DNA of 64,000 nucleotides from Bacteroidota bacterium. GTDB lineage: Bacteria; Bacteroidota; Bacteroidia; AKYH767-A; OLB10. The position numbers were made by a program, and so were the translations under genes. The stretch covers positions 682,001-746,000 of the forward strand of contig JADJOA010000014.1 in NCBI GenBank assembly GCA_016714005.1, given 5' to 3'. Positions within the stretch are counted from its first letter, which is position 1, and each line of letters starts with the position of its first letter. Shown here in pieces: positions 58,061-64,000 of this stretch. The notes below the pieces were generated by a model, which worked only from the letters and a program-made list of their open reading frames with translations, ran no database searches and was not told the origin of the DNA.

Positions 58061-59590
58061 CTAACGAATTACAGCCAACTTCTTACTAGAAAAATATTCA
58101 TCACTTCTAACAACACACTGATAGACCCCACCACCCAACTCCGGCAATTTTAAACTCTGCTCATTACTCCACGGTGGCAAGTTATAATTAAAAATAAGTT
58201 TGCCTGTTACATCAAATATTTGAAATGTTCCACTTTTGTTTTGCGGTAACAAATAACCAATAGAAAGTTGATTGTTTTTAGTTGGGTTTGGATAAATGCG
58301 AAACCGAAAATCATGTTGTGCAATATTTTGAACGCCAGTATAACAAATACAGCCGCTTGTTGTATCGCAACCTAAGTAATAGTTGGGATGGTTTAAGCCT
58401 CCTCTGAAAGTATAAGAAGGCACTCTTAAACCATGTTGCACAACATCGCAAGCAGTACCAGAACTATCAGGAAAATTGATATAGTGTAAATCAATAACGT
58501 AGTTACTTGATGTGATATAAATCTTTCCGTTTGCCGCTAAATACATTAACCAAAAATTCGTGCATGAAAAATTGTATGGATAACAATAGCCATCATAGGC
58601 TGCCACCAAAGTATCCGTGGAAGTAATGTTAGGTGCATTTGTATCAAGCTGATAGATATACCCACCAGATGAATAATAAAGATAACGAGAATTCGATGAA
58701 AAAGACAAGCCAAATCCGTAGTAATTATAATGTATTGCATAGCCTAAAGAGTCAAAATTTCCTGTACAACGATCAAAGGATAAAATCCTTACGTCATGAA
58801 ATGCACCAAATTGTGTGAACCCATTTTTCCATGCAAACTTAGTTCCGTCAGGAGAAAAACAAGGCTGCCCTGCATTACCGTAAGTTGGTTGTGGCATATT
58901 TACCGTTTGTGATGTAATACTTGCAATACCAGCAGGGGTAAACAAAATTTTAAAAATAGTATTGCTTGAATCTTTTACTGCAACAACCCACCAATCTCTT
59001 CCATTAGCATGTTTACATGCGGCAATACCCTAACTTAAAGTATCACTAAAGGCAACAACATTTTTTGGTTGCTATCAACAGCACCTAAGCCACCATTTTT
59101 TAGCCATGTCAACAACCGTATAAAATATTTCAGGTGCGGCTAAGTTGGGAACTGTTGAAGTTGTACTCCCGATATGGTGGAATAGAACAAACCTATTAGA
59201 ATCCCCCGGATAAGGAATAATTAAATTAGCCCCAGACATAGGCATACCTGTTGTGTTAGTACAATATCCATTGTACCAGGTTCCTGGATTCAATTTTGCA
59301 CCATTCTGCATTGTATCACCCGTAGCATCCATAAGCCAACAACCATTACTTGCAAATAGGAAATTTCCATTTACATCACAAACATTTGCTTGTGTACCAC
59401 TAAAAGGCATTTTCCTTGTTTCGCCTAACGTATCAGCACTATTTGAATTAAATAAAATTCTTGCCTTTGGTGCAGTCGTATTGGTATCAAATGTTAATTC
59501 AGAACCATGTAGCCATACATGATTAAATCCTTGCCCGCATAAATGTGAACAAGAAATAGAAACAATACAAAATGCTATCAGTCTCAACAC
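58061..59590 (-). pseudogene. T9SS beta-propeller protein, paralogue 1, interrupted
   Basis: GTG start at 59590 (overlapping the upstream gene's TAG). It is closely similar to paralogue 2 along its length (QGFNHVWLHGSELTFDTNTT; RILSFDRCTGNFDSLGYA). The frame breaks near 59100, and at about 59034 a TAG stands where the paralogue has TGG (Trp). PD40-like propeller blades and a T9SS tail (FRIYPNPTKNNQLSIGYLLP) are preserved. Either a decaying copy or, less likely for the TAG, sequence error. Confidence 0.75.
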
Positions 59591-61116
59591 TACTTAATAA
59601 CGGCTAACTTTTTAATAGCGAAGTATTCATCGCTTTTTACCACACACTGATAAACCCCACCACTCAACTCCGGCAATGTAAAACTCTGCTCATTACTCCA
59701 TGGTGGCAAGTTATAATTGAAAACAAGTTTACCTGTTACATCAAAAATTTGAAATGTACCACTTTTGTTTTGCGGTAACAAATAACCAATAGAAAGTTGA
59801 TTGTTTTTAGTTGGGTTGGGATAAATTCTAAAACGGAAATCGTGCTGAGAAATATCTTGAACTCCTGTGTAGCACGGGCAGCCGCTTGTTGTGTCGCAAC
59901 CTAAGTAATAGTTGGGATGGTTAATGCCTCCATCAATTGTATAACATGGCATTCTTAGCCCGTGTTGCACAACATCACACGTAACACCTGCGCTATCTGG
60001 GTAATTGATATAGTGCAAATCAATGACGTAATTTCTTGAGGTGAGATATATTTTGCCGTTTGCAGCCAAATACATCGTAAAAAAGCGTGTACAGGTAAAA
60101 CTATATGGATAGCAGTAACCATCATAAACAGCAACTACGGAATCAGTATTTGAAATATTGGGCGAATCTGTGTCTAATTGATAGATACGAACACCTGAGG
60201 AGTAATACAAGAATTGAGAGTTTGGGGAAAAGGATAGCCCAAAACCAAATTCATTGTAACGAGTGGCATAGCCAAGGGAATCAAAGTTTCCCGTACACCT
60301 GTCAAAGGACAAAATCCGTACATCGTGAAATGCACCAAATTGCGTTAAACCATTTTTCCATGCAAACTTGGTACCATCAGGTGAAAAACATGGTTCTGCC
60401 ACATTTCCATAGGTAGGGGATGGCATATTTACAGATTGAGATGTTACACTTGCAACTCCATTCGGTGTAAATAATATTTTAAAAATAGTATTACTTGAAT
60501 CCTTTACTGCCACAATCCACCAATCTCTGCCATTTGAATGTTTACAAGCGGCTAATCCCCAACTTAGAGTATCGCTAAATGCGATAACATTTTTTTGGTT
60601 GCTATCAACTGCACCTAACCCAGAATTTTTTGTCATATCAATAACAGTATAGAAGATCTCAGAGGCGACAGGAATTGGTAATGAGGCGCTCGCAGTGTGA
60701 TGAAACAAAACAAATCTATTTGAGTCGCCCGGGTAAGGAATAATTAAGTTACCACTTGGCATTATCATTCCAGAGGTAGTGCTACAACACGAATTAAACC
60801 ATGTTCCTGGATTTAACTTGTTTCCATTTTGCATTGTATCTCCTGTTGCATCCATTATCCAACAACCATTACTTGCAAATAAAAAATTACCATTAGCATC
60901 ACAAATTGTTGCTTGAGTTGCATTAAATGCCATTTTCCTCACTTCTCCCAACGTATCAACACCAACTCCATCAAAAAACAATCGTGCTTTTGGTGCAGTA
61001 GTATTTGTATCAAATGTTAATTCTGAACCATGTAGCCATACATGATTAAATCCCTGTCCAAATAAGTTTGAATAGTTAAAAAGCAAAAAGAAAAAGACAA
61101 CTACCATATAAATCAT
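59590..61116 (-). CDS. T9SS beta-propeller protein, paralogue 2
   Basis: The 508-aa protein has a signal peptide (ending FGQG, about residue 21). WD40/PD40-like propeller motifs follow (CFSPDGTKFAWKNGLTQFGA; LSFSPNSQFLYYSSGVRIYQ), then a C-terminal T9SS sorting domain (FRIYPNPTKN ... GGVYQCVVKSDEYF). The ATG overlaps the stop of the large upstream gene by 4 nt, and its stop overlaps the GTG of paralogue 1. It is exported across the outer membrane; function unknown. Intact. Confidence 0.82.
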   Translation of the reverse strand: MIYMVVVFFFLLFNYSNLFGQGFNHVWLHGSELTFDTNTTAPKARLFFDGVGVDTLGEVRKMAFNATQATICDANGNFLFASNGCWIMDATGDTMQNGNKLNPGTWFNSCCSTTSGMIMPSGNLIIPYPGDSNRFVLFHHTASASLPIPVASEIFYTVIDMTKNSGLGAVDSNQKNVIAFSDTLSWGLAACKHSNGRDWWIVAVKDSSNTIFKILFTPNGVASVTSQSVNMPSPTYGNVAEPCFSPDGTKFAWKNGLTQFGAFHDVRILSFDRCTGNFDSLGYATRYNEFGFGLSFSPNSQFLYYSSGVRIYQLDTDSPNISNTDSVVAVYDGYCYPYSFTCTRFFTMYLAANGKIYLTSRNYVIDLHYINYPDSAGVTCDVVQHGLRMPCYTIDGGINHPNYYLGCDTTSGCPCYTGVQDISQHDFRFRIYPNPTKNNQLSIGYLLPQNKSGTFQIFDVTGKLVFNYNLPPWSNEQSFTLPELSGGVYQCVVKSDEYFAIKKLAVIK

Positions 61117-64000
61117 TTTATAATAACTAACTTTTTGAGAATACTATATCCATCGTTAGATTTTATTTTTACAAAATAAAATCCTTGTTTTAATTTACTT
61201 AAATCAACATTGTTTTGCTCCCTGTTGCAATCAATATTTTGAATCATCACAATTTGATTAGATGCATTAAATATAAGCAACTTGCATTCCACAGGCAAAG
61301 GGTTTTGTATATGAACTACTAACTCATTTTGAGCAGGATTGGGAACAATTGCAAATGCGATGTCTTTTTTATTTATTGTCGTCTGATCTTGAACCTTCCG
61401 ATAAAAACCAAACTGCAAACAAGTGTTTTCATCATCATAATCAATCCAATCAGGGTAATAAAAACTCAAGAAAGCTCTTGCAAGAGATACAGCTTTGCCT
61501 CCTGCTTGTGGACATTGCATGGCAATGGGGAAGATGGAGCCAAAATAGTTTGGCGCAACTCCTTCACCATACTTACCTACATTCAAATATGCTTCATTAA
61601 CTATCTTAAGGTTTTCTTCCGGCAATTCCTCGGGTATAATTATACTGTTTATTTGCAATGCCTCGTCATACTTGCCTGTTGCATAGTACTGACGCTGAGA
61701 GTTGAGATTAACTAATGTCACTTCCAAGTTGGCAATGTTTGCTTTAGCTGTTTGAATTTGCAAATTGTAATTTACTGTAGGATTATTTATTGCTAAGATA
61801 TTCAAATTATTTAGGTTTTCTACATTGCTATTCAACAAATTTTTCGCCTGCTCAATTAACGCAAGGTATTGCGATGAATAAATTTCGTTTGATGATTTAT
61901 ATTCTACTGCATATAATTTACCAATTGATTCGTTTTGTTTTTCAGTATAAAAATCAGTGTAAGCTACCTCGGTGTTAAGCAGTGTAGCATCCTCCGATAA
62001 TTTTTCAAACAAGTATTGTTCAGCCATGCTTTTGCTTTCAGGTTTAAAATCTACTGTTTCGGTTTGTTCATTGGCAATCATCATTTCGTAACTTCTGTTT
62101 GCATTAGAAGTTGTATCGGCAGAACAAGCATTTATCGATAAGCATGATTCAGTACTACCTGAAGGGTTTGTAACAAACCAATCATCTGACCCTACAGCTA
62201 AACCTGTATCATTATATAAGGGTATGTAAGTAAAATGAGAAAATGCAGTACGAGGTAATTTTGGATAGTAATATGATGAACCACCAATTGACTGCGCCAT
62301 AGTATCAATAACAGTAAACCTTGATGCTATTAATCCTAAGCCTACGTTATTCAAATTATTAGCACCATTATATGCTGAAATATTATATCCAAAATTTCCA
62401 TTAAAAATATTACCCGCTTGTACTTGCTGACCAATGCTGGCATTGGTACCAAGATTTAACCCTGTAAAATTATTATTCATGGTATTTGCTTTGTAAGAAG
62501 TGCCTGCGCAACCTCCTTCAAACCTAAAGCCAGCTATTTGATTGGTAACTTCATTACAATGGTAATTGCTGTTGGTTGAGTTAACAATATACATACCTGC
62601 TAAACCGGAAACTAAATTAGAACCAGTCCAGGTAATATGATTGCATGAAACCAAAACGCTATCGCAAGCTGAAAGGAAAATGCCTCTGCACAAAAGGGGT
62701 GGGGAGCCGCTTCCAAGCAGGGTGGTTTGAGTAATGTTGTTGCCTGTTATTTGATTTTTTTTGAGGTTTCCACCATACACCCCATACGATGCACCGTTTA
62801 GATTAATGGTATTATTCCAAATAAAATATTTGGTAGTGCTGTTTGCACCTTCAGATAAATAAACCCCGTAACCATAGCCTTGTAATGGCGCTGTAAGTGG
62901 GCTTACAACTATGGTGTTGTTGCGCACAATAATAGAATCTCCCGTTGCAGCCAGAACAGTGTTAGCGCGTGAATCAATACCTATAGATTTGGTGTAAATG
63001 GAGTTTCCGGTTATTTTTATTTTATTGGATGGGTGTGTACATGAGTTGATTTTAATACCTGTGCTAATTACCGAAATAATAGTGGTATCTATAGTAAGAG
63101 AGCTATAGTTAGCATACACACCACCATAGCAGCCTGCAATTGTTGCATTGGTATTATCGTTTCTGGGATACACTGTAAGGTTGCCAGGTCTTACTGATGA
63201 TGTTCCGGTAGATGTAATTGCATACCCAAAACTTATTCCGGCAATTAAGTAAGAAGGATCAATGTGTATGTTATCAAAGAAAGAATTACGGACAATAGCC
63301 CCGTTGCATCTATAAGCAATTATACCGTTATTCATGTTTATAAATTGGTTTTTATCAGAAATAGAACTGTTGCTGCCAATTGTTCCAGCCCAATCATTTA
63401 ATTCAATACCTGAGTGAGGAATAGTTATGGAGGTATTTTGCCCTGCATATCGGTTTTTAAATGCGGGTGCAATCATTGCAAAAACAGTTCTTGTAATTTC
63501 AAGCTGAGTGCCATTAACTGATGTGGTTCCATTCTTTTGTGGTACAAAAATGCCTTTCATGTTGTTGTGAAAGTAGCTATAGTGTGATTTTATTTTTGAT
63601 TTGTCGTGCGCAAAAATGGCTATGTTGGCATCTTTAATATATGATTCTTCGTCTAACTCCATAGTAGGTATGAGAGGAGAACTACTAAGGAGTTTGCGCA
63701 TAACCACCCCGCGCCACATGTGGGTGCAGCCTTCAATAACTGTTTCATTCAAATAAAACACGCCACTGTCAAGCACTACAATTTGAGCGCCTGAGTCAAC
63801 AATCATTTTGCATTGAAAGAGTTGCAAGGTATCGTTTACGAATAGTGTATCTTTCAGGTAGAAGTTGGTTGTGTAGAAAGTATTTGGCAAAGAAGTGGAG
63901 TAAACGTTGTGATTAAGTAGCATGGTAGTGGAATCGGAACATGGTAAATATGTGGTAACGCATACGCTGTCGGTAACCGTTGTTCCTGTTGCATTGTTGG
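61113..64000 (-). CDS. Large beta-helix T9SS protein (5' end outside window)
   Basis: The frame stays open through the window edge (upstream of the first ATG at 63923 it reads VCVTTYLPCSDSTT), so the gene starts beyond 64000. The central part is a right-handed parallel beta-helix of the pectate-lyase-like type (GNSIYTKSIGIDSRANTVLA; NHITWTGSNLVSGLAGMYIV). A coiled region follows (QYLALIEQAKNLLNSNVENL), and a T9SS tail (FAIVPNPAQNELVVHIQNPL). More than 960 aa are visible. It is translationally coupled to the two propeller genes as one secreted-protein operon. Confidence 0.82.
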   Translation of the reverse strand, partial: NNATGTTVTDSVCVTTYLPCSDSTTMLLNHNVYSTSLPNTFYTTNFYLKDTLFVNDTLQLFQCKMIVDSGAQIVVLDSGVFYLNETVIEGCTHMWRGVVMRKLLSSSPLIPTMELDEESYIKDANIAIFAHDKSKIKSHYSYFHNNMKGIFVPQKNGTTSVNGTQLEITRTVFAMIAPAFKNRYAGQNTSITIPHSGIELNDWAGTIGSNSSISDKNQFINMNNGIIAYRCNGAIVRNSFFDNIHIDPSYLIAGISFGYAITSTGTSSVRPGNLTVYPRNDNTNATIAGCYGGVYANYSSLTIDTTIISVISTGIKINSCTHPSNKIKITGNSIYTKSIGIDSRANTVLAATGDSIIVRNNTIVVSPLTAPLQGYGYGVYLSEGANSTTKYFIWNNTINLNGASYGVYGGNLKKNQITGNNITQTTLLGSGSPPLLCRGIFLSACDSVLVSCNHITWTGSNLVSGLAGMYIVNSTNSNYHCNEVTNQIAGFRFEGGCAGTSYKANTMNNNFTGLNLGTNASIGQQVQAGNIFNGNFGYNISAYNGANNLNNVGLGLIASRFTVIDTMAQSIGGSSYYYPKLPRTAFSHFTYIPLYNDTGLAVGSDDWFVTNPSGSTESCLSINACSADTTSNANRSYEMMIANEQTETVDFKPESKSMAEQYLFEKLSEDATLLNTEVAYTDFYTEKQNESIGKLYAVEYKSSNEIYSSQYLALIEQAKNLLNSNVENLNNLNILAINNPTVNYNLQIQTAKANIANLEVTLVNLNSQRQYYATGKYDEALQINSIIIPEELPEENLKIVNEAYLNVGKYGEGVAPNYFGSIFPIAMQCPQAGGKAVSLARAFLSFYYPDWIDYDDENTCLQFGFYRKVQDQTTINKKDIAFAIVPNPAQNELVVHIQNPLPVECKLLIFNASNQIVMIQNIDCNREQNNVDLSKLKQGFYFVKIKSNDGYSILKKLVIIK

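Overview
The window looks like Bacteroidota DNA, probably a Chitinophagales-like environmental lineage. The evidence is AT-rich sequence, secreted proteins ending in type IX secretion (T9SS) sorting domains, the long form of IspG, TAnnTTTG-type promoters and a membrane-anchored two-component/AraC repertoire. Many genes are broken by single-base indels, mostly one missing base in a short homopolymer. Essential genes are hit too (alaS three times, ispG once). The likeliest explanation is an uncorrected long-read consensus rather than mass pseudogenisation, so I give gene spans as reconstructed across frameshifts and say so in each entry.

Region 1 (1-15.8 kb) is ordinary chromosome. It holds a partial histidine kinase with its LuxR-type response regulator, then rlpA-ispG, an unknown gene, alaS-murQ, an M23 peptidase with a MerR-like regulator, an FMN reductase, a membrane AraC regulator, an FG-GAP/UnbV T9SS protein, a TfoX-like protein, a small lipoprotein and a deoxyhypusine-synthase-like enzyme.

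Region 2 (16.0-38.1 kb) is an integrative mobilizable element. A tyrosine integrase lies beside a tRNA-Asn gene that survives only from the anticodon loop to the 3' end. The element carries an excisionase-like HTH protein, a sigma-54-activator-like AAA+ ATPase, a VirD4/TraG-type coupling ATPase, a MobF relaxase-helicase, a Toprim primase, RadC and ArdC/DUF2958 antirestriction-type genes. Cargo includes a PLD-like protein and an alpha/beta hydrolase. No mating-pair-formation genes are visible, so it probably borrows another element's secretion channel.

Region 3 (38.5-57.5 kb) is accessory DNA: an HNH-like gene, an IS3-family element, a large T9SS lipase with three near-identical 240-bp repeats, and a membrane protein plus FRG-domain pair. 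It then carries a tightly packed operon of SIR2 - HerA - KTSC - PD-(D/E)xK nuclease - DUF4365 - dynamin-like GTPase. SIR2-HerA is a known antiphage pair; the extra genes, above all the DUF4365/dynamin part, make this the best candidate for an undescribed composite defence system. A P4-type integrase, a tRNA-Val 3' half, an M20 amidohydrolase and a tRNA-Gly 3' half close the region. All three tRNA remnants start exactly at the anticodon loop, which points to stacked integrations by anticodon-loop-targeting integrases.

Region 4 (57.6-64 kb) encodes secreted proteins: a small OB-fold-like protein, two tandem paralogous T9SS beta-propeller proteins and a large beta-helix T9SS protein that runs off the right edge.
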